NCBI GenBank assembly: GCA_038030265.1
Contig: CM075938.1
Span: 4,937,009 to 5,001,008, forward strand
Reading direction: 5' to 3'
Origin: Corythucha ciliata
Taxonomy: Eukaryota > Arthropoda > Insecta > Hemiptera > Tingidae
Length of the DNA stretch: 64,000 nucleotides
The stretch's first letter is position 1; every line of letters begins with the position of its first letter. Positions 1 to 11,569 of the stretch are shown here, in pieces. The notes beneath the pieces were generated by a model. The model saw only the letters and a program-made list of their open reading frames with translations, made no database searches and was not told where the DNA came from. The position numbers and the translations under genes were made by a program.

Positions 1-200
1 TGGACGACCGGCCCCTAAAGCTCAAACTTTTATGATCACCCTAGCCTCCGGCGCGACATATCTTGGCTACTTCATCGCAGTTTCATGAGCTTAACAGCGA
101 GTTATGGAAGCTGATTAGTGCCAATGGACCAAAGTTATTTCAGAAAGTAATAAAACCGCAAAAAAGGAAATAGAAGAAATGTCAGGAAAGGGAAACGCAC

Positions 201-361
201 CTGTTTTTTGTAGTTCAATGCCGGAGACCACGAAATCATGCGAAGTCCAGTCGGCCGGATCGACACAGTCCACCAAACCCGTTTCAATTATTATCACTGT
301 TCCCATAAACCACGACACAAAAATGTCCGGTAAAGTTTTTGCACGAAAATCCAACGAAATC
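201..361 (-). CDS. possible exon of an unidentified gene
   Basis: On the minus strand this stretch is open and ends in a good donor (CAG|GTGCGT at 201/200). It would encode about 53 residues with a hydrophobic, membrane-like stretch (SWFMGTVIII). I recognise no family. The opposite strand also has an acceptor-like TTTTTTGTAG at almost the same place, so strand and reality are both uncertain. The rest of 1-990 shows no gene. Confidence 0.18.
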
Positions 362-990
362 TCGAAAGTTTAAACGTGGTCGAGCCGTCCTCGTGGAAAC
401 CAAAACATTAGTGACTCTCCGCGTTTTGTCGACAAGGTTATAGAAAGGTGGGAGTAGGATTAGCGGGAAGCTCGGATTTTGCTGTGCCTAGATCGAATTG
501 GCGCCAATAGCGTACTCCGGGCCATGGTGAGGGGGGCGGGATGCCCTGGGCCAAATTTCAAGGGGGGCGGAATGGAAAAATAAGGATTTTTAGGTATTTA
601 TGTTTATGGATGTAGATACGTGAAAAGTACAGTAGCTTTTGTCTCCTTTCAACAATTTTCAGTCCATCCAACCGGAAGAATACAACGGTTGCAGGTGCTT
701 AGCAGAAAGCTGAAATTGGCGGCTAAAATAGAGAAAACACTCTGATCCCCAGGTAGCAGGTCTTTTATTAGGTGAATTAGACTAAGAAGACGCACTGAAA
801 ATAGTTTTTAGGTCAAGTTAGGCACTACGTGACTAAAAACAATAAAAAAGCTCCCCTAATTTGCTTGGCTAAAAATTGCCAAAAAAGCGCTCATTCGCCG
901 TTTCTCGATATCTCAATGCAGCATCCAGACCAAAATTGAGAGAGAAAAAAAACGCTGATTCGCGATCAGTGCCGGCCTTACGGTGCTATA

Positions 991-1142
991 TTACACTTGA
1001 GAGTAAATCTAGAGAGTAGAACTCTCTAAGAGTGCCAGGTACTGGCAGGCGGCAGGGGGGGGGGAGAACACTCTGGCCCGTTTTAGACTGGCGAGTTAAG
1101 CTCTCGAGAGTACTCTAGAGAGCTAAAAACTCTCAATTGTAA
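991..1142. mobile_element. short MITE-like element with TTACA(A/C)TTGAGAGT inverted ends
   Basis: The left end reads TTACACTTGAGAGT and the right end is its imperfect inverse, ACTCTCAATTGTAA. The interior is a cluster of CTCTAGAGAG palindromes around a G-rich centre. It is about 150 bp and non-coding. Terminal inversion and size are seen; MITE status is inferred. Confidence 0.45.
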
Positions 1143-2070
1143 ACGCAGCTTTTATAGACACTACGCGCCCCCCGGGCGAATCTTTCACCAGCGCCTCGTG
1201 GGAAGTCGCACCGTTCAGATTTAACCGCGATTAGGCGTTTTTTCAAAACTTCAGCGCTTCTTCTCAATTTCATCGGTGAATTACATATTTTTCCCCATAT
1301 TTTAGTCGTGAATAAGCGATTTGTCTCCATTTTGCCGCCAGAGTTAGCGATTATTCTCAATTTTTGACGGTTGTTGGCGGTTTTTCTCAATTTTTGCCAT
1401 AAATTAACGTTTTTTTCTAATTGACCGTGAAAGTTGCTTCCGGGAATTTTCTAAAATTAATCCCCAATGAGCCATTTATCTTCGATTTAACCGCACAGTA
1501 GCGTTTTTCCTCATTTTAGCCGATAGATTTCTCAACATTTCAGCCACGAATTAGAGTTTTCCCCCAATTTTCGTCGTGAATTACCTAAAGCGTTTTCTGA
1601 ATTTTACCGTGGATTAGCAATTTTTTTCACTTTCTGGCACAAAAGTTACCTTCAGAAGCAGCGAATTTGACGTTTTCTCCATTTAAACCGCGAATTGGGT
1701 TTTTTCCCAACTTCAGCGCTTCTTCTCAATTTGATCGGAGAATTTAGTCAGGAATTTTTCAGCATTTCCATTGTATCACCAGCGATTTTTTCACCTTTTA
1801 AGCAGTGAATTAAGCGATTTGTCTGCGTTTTTGCAGGGAATTCGTGTTTTTCCTTATTTTAGCCACTAATGAGAGATTTTTCTCATTTTTTTTCATGAAT
1901 TAGCGCTTTTTCTCAGTTTGAGCTGTGAACTTGCCTTCTGAAGCCGAAATAAATTGTCATTTCTATATGCTTCTAACCTTTATAATTAGCTCTTTTCCAA
2001 AATGTGACAAACATTTGAATGTCTTGCTAGTCATCAAGATGCGTGATTAAAAGCATCGTGGCTATAAAGC
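1143..2070 (+). repeat. array of degenerate ~30 bp repeat, 'plus' orientation
   Basis: Units resembling TTTTAGCCGCGAATTAGCG followed by TTTTTCTCAA recur about every 30 bp with much decay and local gaps. There is no coding potential beyond chance frames. This is the same family as the arrays at 2309, 7095, 8690, 10465, 11570, 16300, 24290, 25330, 27010, 35755, 39300 and 58860. Confidence 0.75.
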
Positions 2071-2071
2071 T

Positions 2072-2308
2072 CTGATCACACCTATCATGCACGCCTCCGA
2101 TGCGACACCGATCATGCATTTCTTGATAGGTTTGGGCGGGTTCGTAATAGGCGTTAATACCGAATAATTGACGGCTATTACGCTTCTCAGCCCTCTCAGA
2201 TTGGCTTTCCAACCCAAATATAGTTGAACCGTCACGATAGTTCCACACCGTCTTCGATCCGACACGCATTATCGGTGTCGGATCGGAAGCGTGCATGATT
2301 GGTGTAAA
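2072..2308. mobile_element. hairpin MITE with ~45 bp inverted ends
   Basis: The left arm (2072-2118, containing CATGCACGCCTCCGATGCGA) returns inverted at 2265-2308 (TCGGATCGGAAGCGTGCATG). The centre is unique and non-coding. It sits exactly where the flanking ~30 bp repeat changes orientation. Confidence 0.55.
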
Positions 2309-2944
2309 CCAGGCTTATTTGGGGGTAAAATTGAGAAAAATGACAAAGTCGCAACTGAAATGGAATAAAAACGTTACTCGCGGCTAAAAAAGAGAAAATT
2401 CGCCAATTCGCGGATAAAATGTAGAGGAAAAGCTCTGTAATTCACGGCTAAAATTAAAAAAAAAAAAATCCAATTTTCGGTTGTTTTAAAGTTTTCAAAT
2501 ATTCATAAATCAAATGCGCATTATAGGAAATTTTGTTTTCCATCCACCTCCCCCCCCCCCACCACCATCATCATTTTGCTAAACTCGCCCCTTAGGACTC
2601 GGCGCCCCTGGGCGATCGCCGGGCTCGCCCGCCTCCCCTTAAAGCCGGCACTGTTCGCGATGTATGTAGGCCATTTTTTCGGCTAAAATTTAGAATGCGC
2701 ATTATGTTCTTAGACCAAGTCCTCGGCTTAAATTGAGAAAAAGCGATGATTCACAGATAAAATTAAAATACTTCGAAGCCAAAATTTGGAAAAAATGCTA
2801 ATTGGCGGCTATTAAATTGACAAAAAATCGCTAATTCACAAGTAGAAGAGAGAATTAAGGGGCTAATTCATGGCTAAAATCGAGAAAATTTTCTAAATCG
2901 AGGCTAAAGTTGGGAAAAAGCGTTAAATCACTACTAAAGACGCT
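2309..2944 (-). repeat. ~30 bp repeat array, 'minus' orientation
   Basis: The same repeat as at 1143-2070 but inverted: GCGGCTAAAATTGAGAAAAA plus GCGCTAATTC. It is interrupted near 2540-2660 by C-rich sequence. The array resumes at 7095 in the same orientation, so the LINE and MITEs between appear to have inserted into it. Confidence 0.7.
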
Positions 2945-2964
2945 AAAGTAGTAAATCCTTTCCG

Positions 2965-4404
2965 ATGTCAGAACGTCGAGCACAGACCAGCCTAAAAGGT
3001 GTCCCTGAAACTATTTTTCTCCGACCAGTCACGGAGGCAGAAGTTCTCGGACAATTCCATAGACTTAATAAAAATTCCAGTTATCGGATATCTGAAGTTA
3101 GTAATTCGGATCTGAGAGTCGTTAAAGATTTGTTGGTAAAACCAATCTGCCACATTATAAACCTTTCTTTTGAAACGGGTAAATTTCCAATTCTTTTTAA
3201 GAAAGCTATCGTGTTACCCTTGTTTAAGGATGGGGATAAAAAAGACCCCAATAATTAAAGACCTATTTCTCTAACTTTTTCACTAGCTAAAGTAATGGAG
3301 GGCTGTATAAAATCTAGGTTATTAGAGTTTTTAGAGAAACATCAAATTCTATCAGAAAGGCAATTTGGTTTCCGAGAGGGGTTGTCTACACATCATGCAC
3401 TGTTTGAGGTAACAAAGTTCATTGCAGAGAATCTTGATGAATCTAAGTATGTAATTGGTTTGTTTTTAGATGTAAGGAAAGCTTTTGACTCAGTTGATCA
3501 TAAATTACTTTTTCAAAAATTATATAGCTATGGAATTCGTGGGTTGGCTTTAAAATTAATAAAATCATATCTTTCCAATAGAACTAGAAATAGTATTAGT
3601 TAATTGCGGAGTTCCACAAGGAACAGTGCTAGGACCTTTATTCTTTTTAATCTATATAAATGATTTGTTCTCATTAAAAACTACTGGATTGCCGTACTGT
3701 TTTGCAGATGATACGGTGTTCTTGTTTTCTCATCGTGACCCTGAAACTATTTTGGAGATAGTTAGATCTGAGTTTAAAATTATTAAAAGTTGGTTTGATT
3801 TGAATTTTCTTGCAAATAACGTGGAAAAGACTAAACTTCTATCTTTCGTCAACAACTATAAAGCTTCTAAAATTGATGAAAGTTTAGCTGTAAAAGTGCA
3901 TAATGATAGTTGCAACTCGAATAGTTGTGATTTGTCTAGGTGTTTTTCAATCAAATTTTCGGAATCTACGAAGTACTTAGGCATATACTATATATGGATA
4001 GGAAGTTTAAGTTTGATGTGCATATAAATTATTTGATTAAAAATATTAGAAAATTATTTTATAAATTTAAGCAGCTTAAAAGTATTTTTAGTTTCATTGT
4101 ATTAAAGAGAATTTATTTTGCACTTTGCCAATCACTGCTTTCGTACGGGATCATTGTATGGGGAAATGCGTCCAAATGTATCACTAACCAATTAAAAGTG
4201 GCTCAAAAGACCATCATTAAAATTATTTTCGGGAAGCCGTCTGTTTACCCATCTGACAAGCTTTTTTGTGATTTTGGCGTTTTTACAATAGACGAATTAT
4301 ACTTGTGGAATACGGCTATTCATTTGTTCAGAATAAATAAAAATTGCTATTTTTTCCATAGGCATAGGACTAGGCTAGCTTCTGTAACTGTAACTAATAT
4401 TTAA
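2965..4404 (+). pseudogene. LINE reverse transcriptase, disrupted
   Basis: Translation shows the ordered RT motifs: RPISL, an LDVRKAFDSVDH motif A, GVPQGTVLGPLFFLIYIND motif B, and FADD catalytic motif C near 3700. The C-terminal tail (YGIIVWGNAS) is typical of LINE ORF2. A TAA at 3256-3258 interrupts the conserved RPIS block in frame, and reading-frame changes occur near 3598 and 3960-4000. The copy therefore cannot make RT. It is related to, but clearly diverged from, the LINE at 50904-55365. Confidence 0.9.
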
Positions 4405-4944
4405 GTACCTAAATGCAACACCGCGTTGTACTCAAAGCATTCCTCGGTTGTTGGGCTCCGGTTTGCATTAAACAATAAGTTCAATTTCAGCAGTTTTGAA
4501 ACTATTAAAGATTTTAAATTTTTTTGGTATAATTTGAAGCAGATAAAGGCTTTAAGGATGTAAGTGTTTAGTACCTTTCATAAAGGATAGTGGGTGTATC
4601 GTTGCTTACTTATATTGTATTCTTTAATTTATTTTTCCTATTTCTTTAATTTGTATTCAAATGAATTGGTGTTTGAATGGTACTTGTATTGTATTCTTTA
4701 ATTTACTTTTTTCATGTTATTATATTTTTAATAACATTAAGTTCATTTTATTTATGTTTTTTTCTCTAGCTAATTTTTACATTAGAATTATGGCTAAGCC
4801 TACTCCAGCTCCCTCCTCAAGTTTTCCTTTTGGGAGCTGGCAGGTAGAAACCAATAAGGTCAATATGTACTTCTTCTTATTTTTTTTACATTTTTAGAAT
4901 ATTTGTTTTTGTTTTTACTTTGTATTTTCGTGGTTTCTAATGCG

Positions 4945-4983
4945 AATAAAAATAAATAATAATAATAATAATAATAATAATAA
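4945..4983 (+). repeat. (AAT)n microsatellite
   Basis: About 13 AAT repeats following AATAAAAATAAAT. Interpreted as the 3' tail of the LINE upstream. Confidence 0.9.
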
Positions 4984-4984
4984 A

Positions 4985-7094
4985 GCGGCCCATACACACG
5001 TACAATAAATATTGTGCAAACTAGGGGTTGTACAATAAAATTGAACGTTTGTGGGTTGTATTGATGGGTTGCACAATACAGGGTGTTCGGTAATTGGATG
5101 CTCAGAGAAAATATGGTGTTAGTACACGTTATTTGCGATCAAGTTCACTATTTGACGTTTTTCGAAATTCAGCTTTGCTTCCTAGATATAACTCATTTTG
5201 TGTATTTTCTACTAACCCCTATGTTTTTACGATAAATGCCCTCCTCACGCTCATCAACAGGTGCTAAAAGTAAATAGCTCATTGGAAAGAGCACAAAATT
5301 TCCTTTGAAATGAGCTATAAAATGGATAAAATGATCCGAGATCGACAGTGGTAGGGCAGCCGATTTCCGAAGGAAACTTGTTATTCGTATTTTCACACAT
5401 TTTTCCTAGGCGATTTTCACCTTTCCGTCAAATAAAATTATTTTTTTCCATTCATAGGAAAAACTTCCTCATTTGGTGAGCTTTCAAATGACGTGCAACA
5501 ATTGCTTATTTCTGGATTTCCCGAGGAGAAATGACGAATAAACTAAAAAAACACAGACACGGAAGTCAAATTCATCGACTGTTTTCACTACTTCTTTTTC
5601 TCAGAAACTGCTCGCAGCCTGCTGATTTTCTGCTTCATGGAGGCGGGTTAACTGAAACCAGATCCTTTCATTTTCCAGCAGTTAATGAAAGACAATAACA
5701 TTGGAATTAGATGGATCTAATAGCGACCAGTAGCGACACTGGAAGACCTTCGAATCAGAGAGAATTCGAACGTTGTGCGAAGAGCTCAGAAATCGCCCTG
5801 TAATCGAAGGTTTACGTGCCACGAGCGGAGTCAGGCGGTGGGTCCATAATGCCTATTGTGCAAAAGGGAAGACAGTGGCTACTTTGAGCAATTATTATAA
5901 AATGTTATTCCTTCTTTTTTTTCAAATATTTGTCTTCCAAAATCCATATAATTTCAATTGTTGTCTTTCATTTAAGGCTGGTTTCTTCATGGCGTTGACT
6001 GGGCCCATGTAAACATCTGCTGGCGCCAGTCCCGTGCCAGTCTAGTAAAAATAATTCCCACCATTCGACTTACACTGGAAGTAGCCAGTGAGCATTCTAG
6101 GGTCTCCCACCCCAAAAAATGAACTGGTGCCATCTGCTGGTACCGTGTGAACGAAATTTTCATCCTCCAGTCCAGCATTCACTTATCGTATCAGTCATTT
6201 TTACGCTTGTTATCTGATATCCATAGTTTTGAACTCTGCTGACTGGCACCGGTAACTTGAATCGTCTAAACGGACTGGCGCAAATCGACAGGCTCCAATA
6301 AATGGTGCCTTTAGAAGCTTCTAGGCTCCAATAACAAGTGCCAGTCGACTGGCTCGCTTACTGGCATCGTGTAAACCAGCAGTTACTGTTTAAGATAATC
6401 AAGATTCTAGTTTCAGTTAACCCACCTTCATAAATAGAAAATCGGCAGGCTGCGAGCAGTTTCTGAGAAAAAAACGTGGTGGAAAACGACGCTGAATTTG
6501 AATTCCGTGTCTGTGTTTTTTTAGTTTTTTGGTCATTTCTCCAAGGGAAATCCAGAAATAAGCAATTGTTGCACGTCATTTGAAAGCTCAACAAATGAGG
6601 AAGTTTTTCCCATGAATGGAAAAAAATAATTTTATTTGACGGAAAGTTGAAAATCGCCTAGGAAAAATGTGTGAAAATACGAATAACAAGTTTCCTTTGG
6701 AAATCGGCTGCCCTACCACTGTCGATCTTGGACCATTTTATTCATTTTACAGCTCATTTCAAATGAAATTTTGTGCTCTTTCCAATGAGCTATTTACTTT
6801 TAGCCTAGCACCTGTTGATGAACGCGAGGAGGGCATTTATCGAAAAAACAAAGGGGTTAGTAGAAAATACGCAAAATGAGTTATATCTCGGAAGCTAAGC
6901 CGAATTTCGAAAAACGTCAAATAGTGAACTTGATCGCAAATGACGTGTACTATCACCATATTTTCTCTGAGCATCTAATTTCCGAACACCCTGTATAATG
7001 TACAATTAACTCATTTTTATTTTGTAAAAATCTGGAAACAAAATTTATTGCGCAAACTAGTTTGTGCAATAATATTGTACGTGTATGGACCCCT
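4985..7094. mobile_element. MITE split by a larger foldback element
   Basis: The left end GCGGCCCATACACACGTACA continues to TTGTGCAAACTAG and is mirrored at the right end by CTAGTTTGTGCAATAATATT then GTACGTGTATGGACC (7057-7093). The flanking bases TAAA (4981-4984 and 7095-7098) may be the target duplication. Everything between about 5079 and 6993 is a separate insertion. Confidence 0.6.
5079..6993. mobile_element. foldback DNA transposon with ~590 bp inverted arms, TA target duplication
   Basis: It begins CAGGGTGTTCGG and ends CCGAACACCCTG, with TA on both sides (5077-5078, 6994-6995). Arms run roughly 5079-5667 and 6405-6993 with a few per cent mismatch. TA duplication and CAGGGTG ends fit the Tc1/mariner superfamily. 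The arms contain only chance frames. The centre (about 5970-6385) shows a further element-like segment with approximate CTGGTTT...AAACCAG ends. No transposase was seen. Confidence 0.7.
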
Positions 7095-7400
7095 TAAAAC
7101 GCTTACAACTTGAGGTAAAAACGCTACTTTACGGCTAAAATTAACAATTATAATTTCGAAAATCGCTATTTTTCATCTAAAATTGATGAAATACTAATTA
7201 GTGGCTAAAATGGAGAAAGATCGCTAATCTGTGAAAAGAAGCGATATTAAGAGGCTAATTCGCAGCATCGCAGCTAAAATTGATAAAAATTGTTAGATCA
7301 CGGCTAAAATTGAGAAAAAGCGTTAAATTGCGGCTAAAAATGGGGATAGATACGATACTTCACGGCTTTAAACTGGGAAAAATTGTTATTTCGCTTAACT
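7095..7400 (-). repeat. ~30 bp repeat array, minus orientation
   Basis: A continuation of the array at 2309-2944 (GGCTAAAATTGAGAAAAAGC type units). The following 7400-7895 holds a C14 run (7489-7502) and no recognisable gene. Confidence 0.65.
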
Positions 7401-7895
7401 TACTATAACTAATAACTTTTTCATTAATAAAATTGTTTACCCCAAATTAGTAAGTATATAAGATTTCCCCGAAATCCAGTCTGAAGTGCCCCCCCCCCCC
7501 CCCGTGAATCATGCGGATCTGCGGATTGAAGTAAACAGTTGAGAGCGCCACTATCCTTTCTCCTTTTAGGCGGAAGCGTCTTATCTCAGTAATCTCTTCA
7601 TTATCTTGTTTATTTACGTTTGTTTCATTTGAATTTATCCGTTTCCTGCTGAAAAGGTGAGTAAATCCATAATAATCATTCATTTTTTTGGAATATGACA
7701 TTTATAATTTTATACAATTCTTGTATTTTCCTACTAGTTGTCTGCAGTGAGAAACTAAATAATGACATTCAAGTACCTATGTTTCTTTCCTGCACTAGTG
7801 TAGATAATAATCGAAAATCATTCATTATTTAACGATAAACGTATGACCCAGGGAACTTCTTCGTGACTGACGACTCCGTATGCGTGGCTGGAAAT

Positions 7896-8078
7896 TTTCA
7901 AATTTGCAGTGTTAACAGCGTTTTCCATTTGCGTAAGATTATGCTCCGGAGGCTGTCCATTTCCATCAGTCTCCTTCGTTAACATAATGAGAGGCCGGGT
8001 CACCGGGTGCAGATGAACTATACTTCGTAGCGGAATTTTATCCAAATGTATAACGCTACAAAATAGGCGTTTCATTCG
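7896..8078. mobile_element. hairpin MITE, GCGTTTTCCATTTGC family
   Basis: The left end AGCGTTTTCCATTTGCGTAA is mirrored near 8037-8067 by GGAATTTTATCCAAATGTAT followed by AACGCT. It belongs to the same family as 12795-12940, and a single arm is at about 8598-8625. It is non-coding. 8081-8690 holds C-rich dispersed repeat including an inverted relative of 30200-30345. Confidence 0.5.
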
Positions 8079-8689
8079 CGTCGTCCTAATTTGTGGACCA
8101 GCAAAAATGATTTCTGCGGACCACTGGGGCGATAGGGGCGGTTGCCACCCCCGTCAGGTCAGCCATCCCCTGGTAAACTGGAACCGAATGAGAAAAGAAG
8201 GGAAAGTGAACAGATAAAAATGTGTGGGAGAGCGAAAGATGATCTTGACGCCATTGGTTTACGCGGATAGAGAAGCGGCTTCAGTTTGGATCAGAGCTTT
8301 CCCCGATGTTTTTGGATAAAAACGCGCTTGACTAAATAAAAAATTCCATGCGTTATACCATGGTTAGACCACATTTAGCACGTTCCACGAAACACTCACA
8401 CGATCCCTTTACGACACGGTCAACCTTTTTTGGTCGTGGGCCATAAACCTGGTTGTAAGAACTTAGGCGGGCCACCCATCATCGCCCCCCCCCCCCCCAC
8501 ACATCGAGCACAACACTTTGATGTTAGAAAAAGTCCGTGACTTTCTGAATAAAACAAACTTGGGGCCTGTTCAATAACTTCAACAACCACAGTATAATAG
8601 CGTTTTCCATTTCCTCAAAAAATGTGCCCTGGGGCAGCTCATTGCAGTGCCGGCCTTAGACATTTGGTACCCTCGGGCGAATCTTTCTC

Positions 8690-8937
8690 CAAGCCTCCGT
8701 AAAGTTGCCTTCAGGGCCGCGAACTAGCGTTTTTTCCACACTAATTTCTCAATTTCGCCGGTGAATTAGCGGGTTTTCTCTATTAGCCGCCAATTAGCGA
8801 TTTGTCTTCATTTTAGCCGCGAATTAGTGAATTATCTTTGTTTCAGCCGTGAATTAGCGACTTTTCTTGTAATTAATTTGTGTTTTTCCTGATTTTGAGC
8901 CGCTAATGAGCGATTTTACCCGTGAATTAGTGCTATA
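8690..8937 (+). repeat. ~30 bp repeat array, plus orientation
   Basis: TTAGCCGCGAATTAGCG-type units. The array is cut by the foldback element at 8938 and continues at 10463 in the same orientation. Confidence 0.7.
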
Positions 8938-10462
8938 CAGGGTGGTCGGTTTTGAGATGCAAAAAAAAAATTGGGTAATAGTACACCGAAAATGGGATAA
9001 AAAAGTCTTATTCGGATAGTGGCCTATCTCTTTTTGTTTTCGAGTAATAATTTTTTTAGTGATTTTTAGGCGCAACTGTATTTTTCGCCGAAAAACTGTT
9101 ATTTCTCAGCTTCTACTTCACGTTTTTCCAAAAGTGATGGCAGTTTCGTAATCTACAGAAAATTTTCTACGGGATGAATGCAAAATCAATATTCTAAATT
9201 GTCATAAACGCCTGAAAACGTTACGTTTTCGTTGCGTTAATGCAAAAAAACCAAGAATTTGACTTCACAAAACAATTTACTGTGTCACCAAAAATGTCTT
9301 CACACGTTGTCAAACGACATAAAAACTTCTCCGTTTTCCCAGCTTTCCAACGGTGTACTCGAAAGTGGAATTATCTCCCTCCTTCGACGAGAAAATTCGA
9401 AAAGAAGCGAAAAAGTCATACATTTTGGGCTAAAAATGTGAATAATAAGAGGTGCAAAAATTCATTTGTTTGGCTCTCTTTCTTGAGAAATCCAAGCTCT
9501 GGCACTATAAAAATTAAAATGTATTGCATTTGAAGAATAAACAACAAACAAACAAATTAATAAAATTGACGAAGAGGTGGGCGAATTTAGTGCGTCTGCT
9601 GGTTTTTTATGGGTCGGAGAGACCGATTATTAGGCCCACATTTCTTTGAAGGAACGGGGCAAGGCTACCTGCATTTCCTGCAAGTCGCATTGCCACGTCT
9701 TCTTGACGGAATGGACCCAGAGCTGAGGGAACAAATTATTTTCCAGCAAGACGGTGATTTCGGTCTCCGACGATCCCAGCCCAGACCCCATAAAAATCCA
9801 ACAGACGCCCTAAATTCGCACACCTCTTCGTCCATTTTATTAATTTGTTTGTTTGTTGTTTATTCTTCAAATGCAATAAATTTTAATTTTTATAGTGCCA
9901 GAGCTTGGATTTCTCAAGAAAGAGAGCCAAACAATTGAATTTTCGCACCTGTTATTATTGACATTTTTAGCCCAAAATGTATGACTTTTTCGCTTCTTTT
10001 CGAATTTTCTCGTCGAAGGAGGGAGATAATTCCACTTTCGAGTACACCGTTGGAAAGCTGGGAAAACGGAGAAGTTTTTATGTCGTTTGACAACGTGTGA
10101 AGACATTTTTGGTGACACAGTAAATTGTTTTGTGATGTCAAATTCTTGGTTTTTTTGCATTAACGCAATGAAAACGTTACGTTTTTAGGCGTTTATGACA
10201 ATTTAGAATATTGATTTTGCGTTCATCCCGTAGAAAATTTTCCGTAGATTACAAAACTGCCATCACTTTTGGAAAAACGTGAAGTAGAAGCTGAGAAATA
10301 ACAGTTTTTCGGCGAAAAATACAGTTGCGCCTAAAAATCACTAAAAAAATCATTACTCGAAAGCAAAAAGAGATAGGCCACTATCCGAATAGGACTTTTT
10401 TATCCCATTTTTGGTGTACTATTACCCAATTTTTTTTTTGCATCTCAAAACCGACCACCCTG
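8938..10462. mobile_element. foldback Tc1/mariner-like element with transposase remnant at centre
   Basis: It begins CAGGGTGGTCGG and ends CCGACCACCCTG, with TA at both flanks (8936-8937, 10463-10464). The two arms (8938-9611 and 9788-10462, about 674 bp) are near-perfect inverted copies. The only single-copy part is a ~176 bp core encoding a transposase fragment. Both arms carry the same fortuitous 97-codon frame in opposite directions. Confidence 0.8.
9609..9758 (+). pseudogene. Tc1/mariner-type DDE transposase fragment
   Basis: About 50 codons resembling the region around the second catalytic aspartate of Tc1/mariner transposases: GPHFFEGTGQGYLHFLQ, an LPRLL stretch, then FQQDG, whose D is the expected catalytic residue. 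The frame then leaves the family and enters arm sequence. No N-terminal DNA-binding domain or flanking catalytic D/E remains, so it is not functional. Confidence 0.75.
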
Positions 10463-10464
10463 TA

Positions 10465-11215
10465 TATTTTCTAATTTTAGCCACGAAGTTGTCTCCACGA
10501 CTTGCCATTTACTCTATTTATTTCAGTGAAATAGCAAATGTTCTCAATTCAACCCCACATAGCCATGTTTTTTGACTCCAGCCGCGAATTAGCGTTTCAC
10601 CTCATTTTAGCCTTCTAACGAGCAATCGATGAGAGTTTTATTTCCCAATTTTCGCTGCAATTTAACTCTTTTTTCTGAATTTTATCCGCGAATTAGCGCA
10701 TTATCCTCACTTAGCAGTGGATTATTGACTTAATTTTGCAGAGAATTCGTGTTTTTCCTGATTTCTCAATTTTCTGTGGATTAGCAAAATTTCTCAACTT
10801 AACCCCCCCCCCCTCCACAATTAGCCATTTTTCTTTATTTTAGCCGCGATTCAGCGTTTTCCCCTCATTTTAGCCGCTAATTATGGATTTTTCTACGTTT
10901 CATCAACGAATTAAGTTGCCGCAAATTACCTAACGCTTTTTCTTCGCGGATTAGCGTTTTTTTTTCACTTTCTGTCACGAAGTTACCTTCAGAAGCCGCG
11001 AGTTAGCGTTTTCTACACTTCAGCGCTTCTTCTCAATTTTATCGATGAATTATCAATTTTTCTCCATTTTAGCCGCATTTCAGCGATTTTCCCTCATTTT
11101 AGCCGTGAATTAGCGATTTGTCTGAATTTGCAATGAATTCGTGTTTTTCCTGATTTCAGCCGCTAATTAGCGATTTTTCTCAACTTCGTTCATGAATTAG
11201 CAGTTTTTCTTGCAT
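10465..11215 (+). repeat. ~30 bp repeat array, plus orientation
   Basis: Many GCCGCGAATTAGCG / TTTTTCTCAATTTTAG units. A C-run interrupts at about 10803. No gene was seen. Confidence 0.75.
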
Positions 11216-11403
11216 TTCCCTTCATATGACGGAAGACTCTTTTCTACCGACAATTATGGGATTACTCCCCTCCTCACCGCACCACCATAGTCACAACTGT
11301 GAATTCGAGGGAGTGGGGAGGCTGAAAATATAGAAATTAATCTTTAAATTAAATAGGTACTTTACTATTCTTTACTTGTTTTGAGTTCCGAGAAAAAATT
11401 GGT

Positions 11404-11477
11404 CCCCACACGGGAGATTCGAACCCACGACCTCCTAGTTTCGTGCCAGGTGCTCTAACCAACTGAGCTATCCCGGG
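11404..11477 (-). tRNA. tRNA-like sequence, probable tRNA pseudogene or SINE head
   Basis: The minus strand has a pol III A box (TAGCTCAGTTGG), a B box (GGTTCGAATCT), a D-arm, an anticodon stem CCTGG/CTAGG with loop CACGAAA, and a T6 terminator about 10 bp downstream. The loop would place CGA at the anticodon, but the usual U33 is A, the T-stem has a mismatch and the acceptor stem pairs poorly. It is therefore more likely a pseudogene or SINE promoter than a working tRNA. Confidence 0.45.
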
Positions 11478-11569
11478 AGTCCACGCAAAGAGCGAATCCA
11501 CCCAGGAGAAATCCCCTCTCGGAACTCAAACTGCACCATGCCATGCACTGACCCGATAGGTGCAGTGTA

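Larger units (their letters stand above)
2945..4984 (+). mobile_element. 5'-truncated non-LTR retrotransposon (LINE) with (AAT)n tail
   Basis: A reverse-transcriptase region with no endonuclease domain upstream, then about 540 bp of 3' UTR and a tail of AAT repeats (4945-4983). Truncation at the 5' end and a simple-repeat tail fit a dead-on-arrival LINE insertion. The upstream boundary is placed where the ~30 bp array stops and is approximate. The clade (CR1/Jockey-like) is not determined. Confidence 0.85.

Noticed and set aside
7489..7502. Frequent poly-C/poly-G runs (also near 2552, 8489, 10803, 30257, 57703).
   Set aside because: Noted as a base-composition oddity; no function can be argued and homopolymer length may be affected by sequencing.
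9240..10160. Two nearly identical 97-codon frames in opposite orientation.
   Set aside because: They are the same arm sequence of the foldback element read from each side; no family match and no independent support.
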